From: a virus
Length of the DNA: 24,174 bases
Direction: 5' to 3' (one strand)
Virus record (IMG/VR): IMGVR_UViG_3300046007_000428
Location: 1-24,174 of that record
Under the pieces are notes generated by a model that worked only from the letters and a program-made list of their open reading frames with translations, did no database searches and was not told the DNA's origin. Positions 1-7,740 of this stretch are shown here, in pieces; positions within the stretch are counted from its first letter, which is position 1; the number at the start of each line of letters is the position of its first letter. A program made the translations under genes and the position numbers.

Positions 1-161
1 TAAGATGTCTGAACCCAGTGGGTATCATCACCTAGTAGAGACTTGCAGAACATAATTCCTTTAGTCTCGTTCTCTACCCCATCAAGAAGTAGTTCTTCGT
101 TAGCCACGACAATTACCTGTGTGACTACATTGTTTTCATCTAATTGTGCAAAGTGTGCCAT
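1..161 (-). CDS. Conserved phage tail-region protein, N-terminal part (truncated by window edge)
   Basis: Reading leftwards from the ATG at 161-159 gives 53 residues starting MAHFAQLDENNVVTQVIVV and continuing through FCKSLLGDD and HWVQTS, open to the window edge, so the C-terminus is missing. The opening (LDENNVVTxVIVV, then GxExExxGIxFCxxL and W.QTSY) is one I recognise from small uncharacterised proteins near tail-fibre genes of aquatic phages; I know no biochemical function for it. A Shine-Dalgarno-like GAGGG lies about 6 nt before the start, in the 8-nt gap after the 74-residue gene. It is the last gene of the visible operon. The start is well supported; the family assignment is from memory. 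Confidence 0.75.
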   Translation of the reverse strand, partial: MAHFAQLDENNVVTQVIVVANEELLLDGVENETKGIMFCKSLLGDDTHWVQTS

Positions 162-169
162 CTTATCCC

Positions 170-394
170 TCACTTAGATAGTGCAGCAATTTCCTCGGCA
201 GTTAATCCAAGGGCTGCTAACTTAGCCTGTGCTGATTCCTTAGCAGCCTGTGCTGCTGTTGCTTCCGCTTCTGCCGCTAGGCGGTCTGCTTCTGCCTGTG
301 CTGCTGCTGCTTCATTGGCTGCGATTTCTTCGGCTGTCAAAGGACGTTCAGTGACCTCGCCTGTAGTGCAGTTGATTTCGATTGCTGTTGTCAT
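170..394 (-). CDS. Small Ala/Glu-rich coiled-coil protein, tail-fibre associated (putative)
   Basis: A 74-residue protein preceded by a good ribosome binding site (AAGGAG, 5 nt before ATG). It opens MTTAIEINCTTGEVTERPLT and is then almost entirely Ala/Glu/Gln/Lys (about residues 19-66), predicting one long helix or coiled coil, and ends with a repeated LTAEEIAAL phrase (residues 19-25 and 64-72 resemble each other). Short proteins with an 'I-x-C-x-TGE-x-x-x-RP-L/M-T-A-E-E' start followed by an Ala/Glu helix are common beside phage tail-fibre genes. A fibre-assembly or virion accessory role is inference from that position. Confidence 0.75.
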   Translation of the reverse strand: MTTAIEINCTTGEVTERPLTAEEIAANEAAAAQAEADRLAAEAEATAAQAAKESAQAKLAALGLTAEEIAALSK

Positions 395-403
395 TGTTGC
401 TCC

Positions 404-922
404 TTATGAGTTCTTGATGCCGTATAGATAGAATGATGAACCAGTGTCAAAATTACCGCTATTTAGAAATAACTCAATACTTGAAATAGCAGTTGTACTT
501 CTAAATAAATCTGCTTCAATTTTAATTTGATTATTTACATCACTATTTAGTTCTGTTACTGCATAACTTGATAAAGGTTTATTTGCTGATGCTAAATAAC
601 TTGGTATGTATACTTCCATAGAACCAAATGTGTTTGCTGTAGTTCCGCCACCATTGATTGAACCTAAAACACCATAGGCCAAAGATGAACCTAATGTTGA
701 TGCAGCAGTAGTTCCGCTTCCCGATAATTGAACATAAGAATAAATAGAGCCAGTGTTGTTATTAAATGTGTATCTTAACTCTCGCCCAAATACTGCATCA
801 GGATTTCTTGCGCTTATCCTCAAAACTAAATCCGTGTAAGTGCTAGGAATAGCAGAGAAGGTAACAGATGCAGCAGTAGTGCTAAGGACATTGGATGAGA
901 TGAGTGTGTAGGTACTAGGCAT
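404..922 (-). CDS. Putative tail/adhesin protein, LYGIK family, paralogue 1
   Basis: A 172-residue beta-rich, Ser/Thr-rich protein. It carries the pattern shared with its two right-hand neighbours: an N-terminal TLISSNVLSTTAASVTFSAI, then PSTYTDLVLRISAR, a YTFNNNTGSIYSYVQLSGSG segment, and the C-terminal signature FYLYGIKNS. It overlaps the end of the preceding paralogue by 8 nt, so translation is probably coupled. I infer a surface tail or receptor-binding component from the fibre/adhesin neighbourhood and the tandem duplication; no catalytic motif is visible. Similar small proteins occur in aquatic phage tail regions. The exact role is unknown. Confidence 0.8.
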   Translation of the reverse strand: MPSTYTLISSNVLSTTAASVTFSAIPSTYTDLVLRISARNPDAVFGRELRYTFNNNTGSIYSYVQLSGSGTTAASTLGSSLAYGVLGSINGGGTTANTFGSMEVYIPSYLASANKPLSSYAVTELNSDVNNQIKIEADLFRSTTAISSIELFLNSGNFDTGSSFYLYGIKNS

Positions 923-1409
923 TTTTTATCCCATACAGAGTCGCGGTTGTGCCAATCTTAAAAGTTGAACTAAAACTACTCAATGAAACCTCAGTAATTG
1001 CAGATGTATTTCTCCATAATCCAACTTCTCTCACGACCAGACCGCTACCATTTTTATCTTGTGATGATGCGACTAAGCAAGTTTTATTAGTAGAACCAGC
1101 ATAAGAAAATACATCTATCTCAAATAACTGTGGCAGAGTTGTATCTAAGTTTGTTCTTGTTAGATAAATAAAATTTTCTGAAGATTGCCTGCTTGAGGCA
1201 GCAGTCGAACCATCACCTTGTACAACAGTGCGACTATAATTAGTGCCTGTGTCACCATTGTACCTAATGTAAATTGCATCTGCGACTGTTGTTGTTGCAA
1301 CCAATACAACTCTTAAATCAGTATAAGTTCCTGCAATACTGGAAAAGGCAATAGATGCTGCTGCACTGCCTAAAGTAGTGGTAGCGATTGGCTCGTATGT
1401 TGCTGGCAT
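915..1409 (-). CDS. Putative tail/adhesin protein, LYGIK family, paralogue 2
   Basis: A 164-residue protein with the same build as the genes on both sides: MPATYEPIATTTLGSAAASI, then FSSIAGTYTDLRVVLVAT, YIRYNGDTGTNYSRTVVQGD, a central beta-rich part, and the ending ATLYGIKNA. The start codon follows the stop of the preceding gene directly (TAAATG), and its last 8 nt overlap the next paralogue. Divergence between the copies is high in the middle and low at the N-terminal FSSIxxTYTDL and C-terminal LYGIK blocks. That pattern suggests conserved attachment or fold elements around variable surfaces. Function is inferred only. Confidence 0.8.
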   Translation of the reverse strand: MPATYEPIATTTLGSAAASIAFSSIAGTYTDLRVVLVATTTVADAIYIRYNGDTGTNYSRTVVQGDGSTAASSRQSSENFIYLTRTNLDTTLPQLFEIDVFSYAGSTNKTCLVASSQDKNGSGLVVREVGLWRNTSAITEVSLSSFSSTFKIGTTATLYGIKNA

Positions 1410-1997
1410 TTACGCTCCCTTGATTCCGTATAGTGAAAAGACTGACTGAGTGCCAAAGTTTGTGCCACTAGCAACCAAAGTTATAGAAGAAACTGCAGCC
1501 GTGTTTATCCACAAATGGGATTGAAGATAAATCTTTCCTGAGCCATTTACATCGCCACCATTAAATGTGCGTAATGTCTTATTCTTTGTAGTGACAGCGT
1601 AATCGGCAAGGTCAATAATTACACTTGCCATTGTGTTGGCTGTCACATTGTTTCTGTAAAGACCATCGACAATGATTGCTGAAGTTTGTGCTGTGCCACC
1701 AAAAGCAGAAGCTGTTGCTCCATCACCTGTTAAGGCGTGATAAGTATAAGAAGCACTCGAGTCGGAATTAAATCGAACTAAGAGGTCATCAAAGCCAGTC
1801 GATGCTGTTGTCGTGCGACCAATGCCTCTAATTTGTAAATGCTTATAAGTACTCGGGATGCTGGAAAAAGTTATTGTTCCAGATGAGCCTGTACCAGTTG
1901 CAGTAGCAATAGACTCAAAGTTGCTTGGAATAAATGGAGGGTTGCCGTTAAGCAGCGAGCCACTTTTAGTTTTGTTTTTAATACTGATAACAGCCAT
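1410..1997 (-). CDS. Chimeric tail/adhesin protein: anchor-type N-terminus plus LYGIK-family C-terminus
   Basis: A 195-residue protein of two parts. Residues 1-25 or so (MAVISIKNKTKSGSLLNGNP) match the N-terminal anchor of the two poly-glycine proteins upstream (SLKTGxxSxSLLxGNTAYxP). From about residue 27 (FESIATATG, FSSIPSTYKHLQIRGIGR, LVRFNSDSSASYTYHALTGD, ending FSLYGIKGA) it is a full LYGIK-family domain like the next two genes. The gene starts by TAATG overlap with the upstream stop. The architecture suggests that different tip domains are mounted on a common anchor. A receptor-binding role is inference from position and architecture. Confidence 0.8.
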   Translation of the reverse strand: MAVISIKNKTKSGSLLNGNPPFIPSNFESIATATGTGSSGTITFSSIPSTYKHLQIRGIGRTTTASTGFDDLLVRFNSDSSASYTYHALTGDGATASAFGGTAQTSAIIVDGLYRNNVTANTMASVIIDLADYAVTTKNKTLRTFNGGDVNGSGKIYLQSHLWINTAAVSSITLVASGTNFGTQSVFSLYGIKGA

Positions 1998-2848
1998 TAG
2001 AAAGTTATGCTCCCGCTTCCAGTAAACTTGTAAATATGATTGCCACCAGTATTGCTATAGGTTGGACTGCCTGTTGTAGATGCTGCTGTTCCATAAGCGT
2101 TGGAGTATTTAATGATTACGATACCTGAACCGCCCGAAGCATTCCAGAATCCACCACCACCTGTGTTTGCGGTACCACCACCACCAAGACCATTTGTTCC
2201 ATTTAATTGTTCGAATGGTGATACAAATTGCCTGCCTTGACCGTAACCACCACCAGCGTAATAAGTTGATGTACCGCTGTAATCTGATGCTGTTCCATTT
2301 CCACCGTTGCCACCTCTAGTACCACCTGAACCAGCATTAACCGTTCCTTGTGCACCAGCAGCACTCGCACCACCACCGCCGCCGCCTGCAAAAAAATTTC
2401 CATTGTTTAAGCCAGCAGCACCATTGTTTCCTTGTCCTGCCGTACCTGTGCCACCTGAGCCAGTACCTTCACCAGCACCACCTCCACCTGAGCCGCCGTT
2501 TCCACCATTCTGGTCGCCGCCATAAGAAAGTTTTCCTCCTCCTAAACCGCCACCAGTACTTGTAATAGTTGAAAATACAGAGTTAGAACCTTGCACAGAT
2601 GCACCACCACCAGCACCAATGGTTACCGTATAAGAAGTTCCTTTAGTTACAGAAAAACCAGTGGCGGTTCTGTAACCACCACCTCCGCCACCGCCATTAC
2701 CAGCGTTTCCACTAAAACTAGTATTACCACCACCTCCACCACCAGCAACTACCAAGTAATCAACACTTGGTGGAGTTGGGTCATAAGCAGTATTACCAAC
2801 AAGGAGACTGCGACTGAACGCTCCAGTCTTAAGACTTCTAATAGCCAT
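1997..2848 (-). CDS. Glycine-rich tail adhesin-like protein 1
   Basis: A 283-residue protein with an anchor-like start (MAIRSLKTGAFSRSLLVGNT, then AYDPTPP), the phrase VDYLVVAGGGGGG near residue 30, about 190 residues dominated by Gly/Ser/Asn with many GGGG runs, and a C-terminal GSGIVIIKYSNAY block followed by a short beta tail ending KFTGSGSITF. Phage proteins of this type are annotated as glycine-rich-domain proteins. In T4-superfamily adhesins (gp38 of Salmonella phage S16) such runs form packed polyglycine-II helices that bear receptor-binding loops. A strong Shine-Dalgarno (AAGGAG) precedes the start. A tail-tip adhesin role is inferred. Confidence 0.8.
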   Translation of the reverse strand: MAIRSLKTGAFSRSLLVGNTAYDPTPPSVDYLVVAGGGGGGNTSFSGNAGNGGGGGGGYRTATGFSVTKGTSYTVTIGAGGGASVQGSNSVFSTITSTGGGLGGGKLSYGGDQNGGNGGSGGGGAGEGTGSGGTGTAGQGNNGAAGLNNGNFFAGGGGGGASAAGAQGTVNAGSGGTRGGNGGNGTASDYSGTSTYYAGGGYGQGRQFVSPFEQLNGTNGLGGGGTANTGGGGFWNASGGSGIVIIKYSNAYGTAASTTGSPTYSNTGGNHIYKFTGSGSITF

Positions 2849-2857
2849 TGTTACTCC

Positions 2858-3745
2858 TTATACGATTTGTGATTTTGTGTATCGAACAATTATAATTCCT
2901 GAGCCACCAGCGCCACCAGTTCCTTGACCGTTGCCACCACCACCACCGCCAGTGTTGGCTGTTCCGCCTGATGCAGTTGCTCCACCACCACCATAACCAG
3001 GTGTTCCGTCAATGTCGGCAGGACGCTTGCCACCAACACCACCGCCTGCATAATAATAAGTGCCACCTACATTTTGCCCAGTGCTAGTTGCAGAACCCCA
3101 AGATGAATAACTTGATGAACCATTGCCGCCGTTGCCGCCAATTCGCTGTGTGCCATTCCAACCACCATTTCCGCCTGCAGCGCTAGCACCGCCACCACCG
3201 CCACCGCCGCCGTTACCTGAACCACCAGCACTTGAAGCATTACCACCAGCATTACCTTGACCGCTTGTTCCTGCAGCACCAGTATCTGACCCACCACCAC
3301 CACCGCCGCCTGAACCGCCCGTGGTTGGTGAATTGTAATTATAACCACCGTATCCACCGCCTGTGGCAGATGAAAGTGAACCAAATGTAGAATTACTTCC
3401 GTTGGTTGGTGTATCTCCGCCACTTCCTCCAGCACCAACAGTTACGGTTTGATTGGTTGAAATAGATTGGCTTGTAAATGCTCGTAAGCCACCTGCACCG
3501 CCACCGCCACCGTTAGAGTTAAACCAACCACCAGCACCACCACCTGCAACTACAAGAATGTCAGCAGATAAGGGTGAGGTTCCACCAGAGACTCCAAGAG
3601 TCCCTGATGAAGTAAACGTACGATAGTAATAAGTTGAGTCAGATGTTAATGTTCCACCAGTTATGGTTAGTGGGATATAAGCAGTATTCCCAGCCAGTAA
3701 ACTAGATGGAGAGACTACGCCAGTCTTAAGACTAGAGATTGACAT
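2858..3745 (-). CDS. Glycine-rich tail adhesin-like protein 2
   Basis: A 295-residue paralogue of the following gene. It has the same anchor (MSISSLKTGVVSPSSLLAGN, then TAYIP), an added beta segment (TYYYRTFTSSGTLGV, about residues 38-52), ADILVVAGGGAGG, a long Gly/Ser/Asn-rich body, and a terminal GSGIIIVRYTKSQIV. It lacks the 30-residue beta tail found after the IVIIKY block in paralogue 1. Its ATG overlaps the stop of the 108-residue gene by 1 nt. Polyglycine packing is expected as in known gp38-type adhesins, but the similarity is compositional and architectural, not proven homology. Confidence 0.8.
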   Translation of the reverse strand: MSISSLKTGVVSPSSLLAGNTAYIPLTITGGTLTSDSTYYYRTFTSSGTLGVSGGTSPLSADILVVAGGGAGGWFNSNGGGGGAGGLRAFTSQSISTNQTVTVGAGGSGGDTPTNGSNSTFGSLSSATGGGYGGYNYNSPTTGGSGGGGGGGSDTGAAGTSGQGNAGGNASSAGGSGNGGGGGGGGASAAGGNGGWNGTQRIGGNGGNGSSSYSSWGSATSTGQNVGGTYYYAGGGVGGKRPADIDGTPGYGGGGATASGGTANTGGGGGGNGQGTGGAGGSGIIIVRYTKSQIV

Positions 3746-4071
3746 TAGACCGAAGCCTCATCTCCAAATGCCTGGAAGGCAATATTTGCAGTAGAAGCGT
3801 AAACTGATAGCACATCTGTTGTTGCTAGGGTTAGACCTACTGTAATGATTGTTGAGTCAGATGCACCGACTGTGATGTCATATCCAATGTAGTGCTTGTT
3901 CTCAATTGATGCACCTGCTGGACGTACTGCCAGTCTAAATGTTGCAGCAGTTGCAGTTAGGTTAGCAACTGAGATAGATGAGACTACCGCTTCCTTCGCA
4001 GAAGGAACAGTGTATAGAGTTGTAAGTGTTGTTGCAGATGGGTTTACTTGCCCAAGTACTTTCTTTGCCAT
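3745..4071 (-). CDS. Small beta-rich structural protein, tail region (unknown)
   Basis: A 108-residue protein starting MAKKVLGQVNPSATTLTTLY and continuing as alternating hydrophobic/Thr-Ser beta strands (VSSISVANLTATAATFRLAV, then TVGLTLATTDVLSVYAST), with no Cys, no signal peptide and no membrane helix. The composition and the VLGQ.NPSATT start recall small virion proteins next to fibre genes in aquatic phages. It sits 16 nt downstream of the long fibre gene and overlaps the first glycine-rich adhesin by 1 nt, so it may be a collar or cap between fibre and adhesins. That placement role is inference. Confidence 0.75.
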   Translation of the reverse strand: MAKKVLGQVNPSATTLTTLYTVPSAKEAVVSSISVANLTATAATFRLAVRPAGASIENKHYIGYDITVGASDSTIITVGLTLATTDVLSVYASTANIAFQAFGDEASV

Positions 4072-4087
4072 TGTTTATATCCTTTGC

Positions 4088-5767
4088 TTAGGCACCCATC
4101 AGCATGAATACTGACGGTGTTGGGTCGGTTACGATTGATTGCCACGAAGCGGCTGTGCCGTTCGTAGTCAAATATTTTCCTGCGTTTCCAGTCTGAGATG
4201 GAAGTGCGTCTACTACTGCCCAACTTGCGTTGGTTCCATCTGTTGTTAAAAACTCGCCAGCATTACCTGTCTGAGATGGAACTACATAGACGCTTGATGT
4301 ATCAAGAGATACTGTTACAGCACCTGATGTTCCTCCACCAGTTAATCCCGTACCAGCGGTTACGCCAGTAATATCTCCAGGGTTAGCAGCAGCCCATTCA
4401 AGTCCTGTTGCAGTTGCGCTGTTAACGCTTAGAACATATCCATTAGTTGCAGCTACTGTTAGTGGGCTGAAGGCATCTAAGCCTGTACCTACTAGCAAAT
4501 CACCCTTAGCATCGAATGATGCAGCTACGGCTGCTGCTGCACTAGCAGCACTTGCCGCCGCAGAAGTAGCACTTGTCGCTGCACTTGTTGCTGACGTTGC
4601 AGCACTTGAAGCTGACGTTGCAGCAGCACTTGCTGATGATGCAGATGCTGTGGCTGATGTAGCCGAGGCCGTTGCTGATGAAGCAGAAGCAGTTGCGCTA
4701 TTAGCAGAAGCAGTTGCAGAGGAAGCAGCGCTTGTTGCGCTAGTTGCTGCAGCAGTAGCAGAGTTGGCTGCAGATGTTGCGTACCCTGCAATTGTGGCTA
4801 CTGAGTTAGCAGCAGTGGTTGCACTTGCTGCTGCACTAGTTGCACTAGTTGCCGCTGCTGTGGCAGAGGCTGCTGCTGAGGTAGCACTTGTCGCTGCTGC
4901 TGTTGCAGAACTCGCTGAGGTAGTTGCAGAGGCTGCTGAAGCAATTGCTGATGTTTCAGAACTTCCTGCAGATGTAGCAGCAGATGCTGCGCTAGTGGCT
5001 GCAGATGCTGCACTAGTAGATGCTGCAGTTGCAGAACCTAGAATGCTATCTACGTAATTCTTAGGTGTAGCAGATGATACTGACATACCTGCTGAGGATA
5101 GACCAGTAAGTGTTACACCAGTCATGTCAATAGTCTTGTTGGTTAATGTCTGTGCTGCGTTAGCAATTACTACTGTACCAGTTGTATTAGGTAGTGTAAC
5201 TGTATTATCTTGAGTTGGGTCTACTACTGTAAGCGTAGTCTCAAAGGCATCTGGTGTTGCGCCTTCAAAGACAATGCTTGCATCTACACCAGCACCAGAG
5301 ATGCTTGGGTTAGTAATAGTAGGAGATGTTAAAGTCTTGTTAGTAAGAGTCTGAGTCTTAAGTGTACCTACAACGTCGCCTTCACCTGCTGCAATACCAT
5401 GCATGGTGTGTGCGCCAGTACCATCGTTGTATCCACCAGTTGCTTCAATGTGAAGGTTGGCTTCGCGGAAGTCACGACCAATTGCCATATGGCGAACAGC
5501 AGCACCAGCGGAGTGAGCCTGTCCAGTACCAGCATTCTCAACGCCACGGGTAATTGTTAATACGTTAGTACTAACAACCGTGACATCTACAATTTCTTCA
5601 AGCGCTGTATCTGGGTCAATGACAACAGTAAATGTTGTACCAGCAGGGACGGTTGCTCCACCAAGTAATGCTGAGCCAGATACTACTGTACAACTTGTGG
5701 CTGTATCTGTAATACCTGCTGCTAGCGTAGTTTGCTGGGAGCGAGAGGAGTATTTTCTTGTTGTCAT
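4088..5767 (-). CDS. Long tail fibre with Ala/Ser/Thr repeat shaft
   Basis: A 559-residue protein in three parts. The N-terminal region (about 1-240) is beta-rich, with an ITRGVENAGTGQAHSAGAAV motif and a pair of TLTNKT phrases (TQTLTNKTLTSPTITNP; AQTLTNKTIDMTGVTLTGL) typical of fibre proteins of aquatic phages. Residues about 245-420 are almost pure Ala/Ser/Thr in short repeats (SAATSAASAATS type), a common trimeric fibre shaft sequence. The C-terminal part holds FDAKGDLLVGT, GTGLTGGGTSGAVTVSL and two copies of PSQTGNAG(E/K)(F/Y)LTT(D/N)GT.ASW. It follows the connector-type gene by 8 nt. Host attachment is the expected role; the receptor is unknown. Confidence 0.88.
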   Translation of the reverse strand: MTTRKYSSRSQQTTLAAGITDTATSCTVVSGSALLGGATVPAGTTFTVVIDPDTALEEIVDVTVVSTNVLTITRGVENAGTGQAHSAGAAVRHMAIGRDFREANLHIEATGGYNDGTGAHTMHGIAAGEGDVVGTLKTQTLTNKTLTSPTITNPSISGAGVDASIVFEGATPDAFETTLTVVDPTQDNTVTLPNTTGTVVIANAAQTLTNKTIDMTGVTLTGLSSAGMSVSSATPKNYVDSILGSATAASTSAASAATSAASAATSAGSSETSAIASAASATTSASSATAAATSATSAAASATAAATSATSAAASATTAANSVATIAGYATSAANSATAAATSATSAASSATASANSATASASSATASATSATASASSASAAATSASSAATSATSAATSATSAAASAASAAAAVAASFDAKGDLLVGTGLDAFSPLTVAATNGYVLSVNSATATGLEWAAANPGDITGVTAGTGLTGGGTSGAVTVSLDTSSVYVVPSQTGNAGEFLTTDGTNASWAVVDALPSQTGNAGKYLTTNGTAASWQSIVTDPTPSVFMLMGA

Positions 5768-5775
5768 TTAGTTAC

Positions 5776-6693
5776 CTATCGGCTGTAGTGAACGCGAATT
5801 GGATATTGGGCTTGCAGTCTATCTGTTTCTTCACGAAGACGCTGTTGGAACAAAGCGTACAACTGCTTGGTAGCAGTACCGCTAGCACCGAACGGACGCT
5901 TGCTATCTGTCTCATCAGCCTGTGGGCTAACTTGAGCAGCACGTGCAGGGTCAAGATATGTAAGAAGACGATATGATGCGCCGAGAATTACTACGTCCCG
6001 TGTGGAATTTGGCAGACCAGTTTGTGTTGAGTAGTCTTCTGTATTTGTTGTAAATGGTTCAGGGTCTGTTGCATAGACAACCTTGATTGTGCGACCAGGT
6101 TGTACATAGTCACCAATTGTTACTGTCTGTGCTCCAGCACCAAATGCTGTGCTAGATGCTAGCGCATCCCATGACCAGTGACGAATCGGAATCCATTCTT
6201 GAGAAGGTCCAATGTCCTGCCACATGATTGTCATGATATTGTGAATGTTTAAGTTGTTAAATGCATACGTTGTCTGTGCTGCATTGAATACGAATGTTGT
6301 TGTCTTGACTGCAAAGATAGTCGCGCCAAAGGCTGCGATAGTATCATTGATTGCCTTCTTGATAACATAGCGTGGGAAGGTTGGTGTGATTGTAACCTTG
6401 TCACCAGCAGTGTGCGATGCCTTGCTTGTACCTAGATAGCCACGACCCCAAGGTGGTACGGTTGCTGTGTTAGATACACGGTCAAATGAATCTAGCCAGA
6501 TTAACTCTTCACCAATTTCAATTGTACCCTTACCGATGTTGTCAGTAGAAGCCAACTGTAGGATTACTGGATTAGCAATAGTAGATGCACTATCACTTAC
6601 GTTCTCAGTAATGTAAGTTGCTCTGTCTTGCTGGTATGTATAACCTGCAAGGTTGATGAGCACTTCATCAATCATATCATTCAAATTAGGCAT
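5776..6693 (-). CDS. Head-tail connector / tail adaptor-type structural protein (putative)
   Basis: A 305-residue protein. The N-terminal half holds MIDEVLINLAGY, a beta region with GTIEIGEELIWLDSF and RGYLGTSKASHTAGDKVTIT, then FPRYVIKKAINDTIAAFGA. The C-terminal part has a beta domain followed by VILGASYRLLTYLDPARAAQ and a helix rich in Arg/Glu/Gln. The 'RG.LGT.AxxH..GD.V' loop and the helical 'AxxRLLxxxxPxRAA' segment are common in phage connector or adaptor proteins placed between head genes and fibre genes. It overlaps the preceding small gene by 8 nt. The assignment rests on architecture and position; a tail-tubular protein is the main alternative. Confidence 0.65.
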   Translation of the reverse strand: MPNLNDMIDEVLINLAGYTYQQDRATYITENVSDSASTIANPVILQLASTDNIGKGTIEIGEELIWLDSFDRVSNTATVPPWGRGYLGTSKASHTAGDKVTITPTFPRYVIKKAINDTIAAFGATIFAVKTTTFVFNAAQTTYAFNNLNIHNIMTIMWQDIGPSQEWIPIRHWSWDALASSTAFGAGAQTVTIGDYVQPGRTIKVVYATDPEPFTTNTEDYSTQTGLPNSTRDVVILGASYRLLTYLDPARAAQVSPQADETDSKRPFGASGTATKQLYALFQQRLREETDRLQAQYPIRVHYSR

Positions 6694-6958
6694 TGATAGT
6701 CCTTAACGCTGCAAGAGCAGATAGTCCAGTAGTAGATGCTAATTCATTACAGATAGCATTGAGATTCTTAAAGTTATTAGGTTGACGATTTGCATCAGCC
6801 TTATAGTTGAGAGCGGCGATTAAGCCTTTGCCTGATGTTCCAGCCCAGGCATTGGCAGCACCCTGCGATTCTTTGAACGCAGTCATTAGTGGATAATCTC
6901 CACCATTTGCTAAACGATTAAGTTCAGCGCAGAATGATAAACCAGGAATGCTTGCCAT
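6686..6958 (-). CDS. Small conserved phage protein of unknown function
   Basis: A 90-residue, mostly helical protein (FCAELNRLANGGDYP, AFKESQGAANAWAGTSGKGL, LNAICNELASTTGLSALAAL). No known motif, signal or membrane segment is visible. A Shine-Dalgarno-like AGAGGT precedes the start, and its last 8 nt overlap the connector-type gene, so the two are probably translated together and may act in the same complex. I do not recognise the family well enough to name it. Confidence 0.7.
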   Translation of the reverse strand: MASIPGLSFCAELNRLANGGDYPLMTAFKESQGAANAWAGTSGKGLIAALNYKADANRQPNNFKNLNAICNELASTTGLSALAALRTINA

Positions 6959-6978
6959 GCTTGGACCTCTTTCTTAAA

Positions 6979-7740
6979 TTACTTGCGCTTGTTAGATGTT
7001 GTTGATGTTGAAGCAGCCTTCTTCTTAGTAAGTGTTGTCTTACCAAAAGAGCCCTTCTTACCAACAGTTACTTTATCAGCAGCAGCGCGTGCTGCATCTG
7101 CAGTAGGTGCCTTGATGGATGCACGTGCTTGTGCTTGTCCAGCCTTGGTTGCATACTCCGATGCTGTACCTACACCCTTTTTAGCCTGCTGCAATGTAGT
7201 CTTACCGAATGAACCCTTAGGTCCAACTGTAACCTTTGCTGGTGCAGCCTTTGCAGCCTGTGCTGCTTTAATCTTTGCAACCATAGCAGGTGATACCTTT
7301 GGTGTTGAACCAACTAGAGCGCGACCTACTGCTGACTTTGCAAGTCCTGGTGACATCTTAGCGGCTACTGATGCACCCTTACCCTTTGATGCTGCTAGCA
7401 CACCAAGTGCTGCTGCTGTTCCAAGAGTTCCTTTAATTACATTTGACTTAGTGTTGCTCTTTGCTGGAGCCTTTGTAGATACAGACTTAACAGCAGCCTT
7501 AGTCGCAGGCTTGACATTCATTGCTTTTGAACGAGCAGCATCTGCTGATGTTGACTTTGCTGGTAGATACTTATCTACACGTGTGCCGTACATACGGCGA
7601 GCACCTTCAATAAATTCTTTGCTTGCTGGGACGTTACGTCCTCCAGGTTGACCGATACTCTTTAGTGATTCAAGAGTCTTTGTCATACCCATCTTCTTAA
7701 TATTATCAATTGTCTTCTGTGAGACTTTAATCTTTGCCAT
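6979..7740 (-). CDS. Lysine/alanine-rich, histone H1-like basic protein (putative virion DNA-binding)
   Basis: 253 residues from the ATG at 7740, which overlaps the upstream stop (TAATG); an in-frame ATG at 7764 lies inside the upstream gene and is less likely, while one at 7746 is possible. Residues 1-60 form a small folded region (KVSQKTIDNIKKMGMTKTLE, FIEGARRMYGTR). The rest is Lys/Ala/Ser/Thr/Pro-rich with AKS, KAP and AAK phrases, like an H1 tail, and it contains an imperfect duplication KVTVGxKGSFGKTTL at about 169-183 and 223-237. It is last in a run of basic proteins. DNA condensation or ejection with DNA is inference from charge and context. Confidence 0.75.
   Translation of the reverse strand: MAKIKVSQKTIDNIKKMGMTKTLESLKSIGQPGGRNVPASKEFIEGARRMYGTRVDKYLPAKSTSADAARSKAMNVKPATKAAVKSVSTKAPAKSNTKSNVIKGTLGTAAALGVLAASKGKGASVAAKMSPGLAKSAVGRALVGSTPKVSPAMVAKIKAAQAAKAAPAKVTVGPKGSFGKTTLQQAKKGVGTASEYATKAGQAQARASIKAPTADAARAAADKVTVGKKGSFGKTTLTKKKAASTSTTSNKRK

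Noticed and set aside
404-3745. Diversity-generating retroelement target in the adhesin array
   Set aside because: No reverse transcriptase gene and no template repeat is present in the window; paralogue divergence is better explained by duplication and drift or selection.
4650-5057. Plus-strand Ala/Glu/Val-rich frame opposite the fibre shaft
   Set aside because: It is the complement of the Ala/Ser/Thr repeat; low-complexity artefact.
6983-7651. Plus-strand open frame (222 codons) opposite the H1-like gene
   Set aside because: Ala/Val/Phe-rich product mirrors Lys/Ala/Ser codons of the real minus-strand gene; it is not compatible with the one-direction operon.
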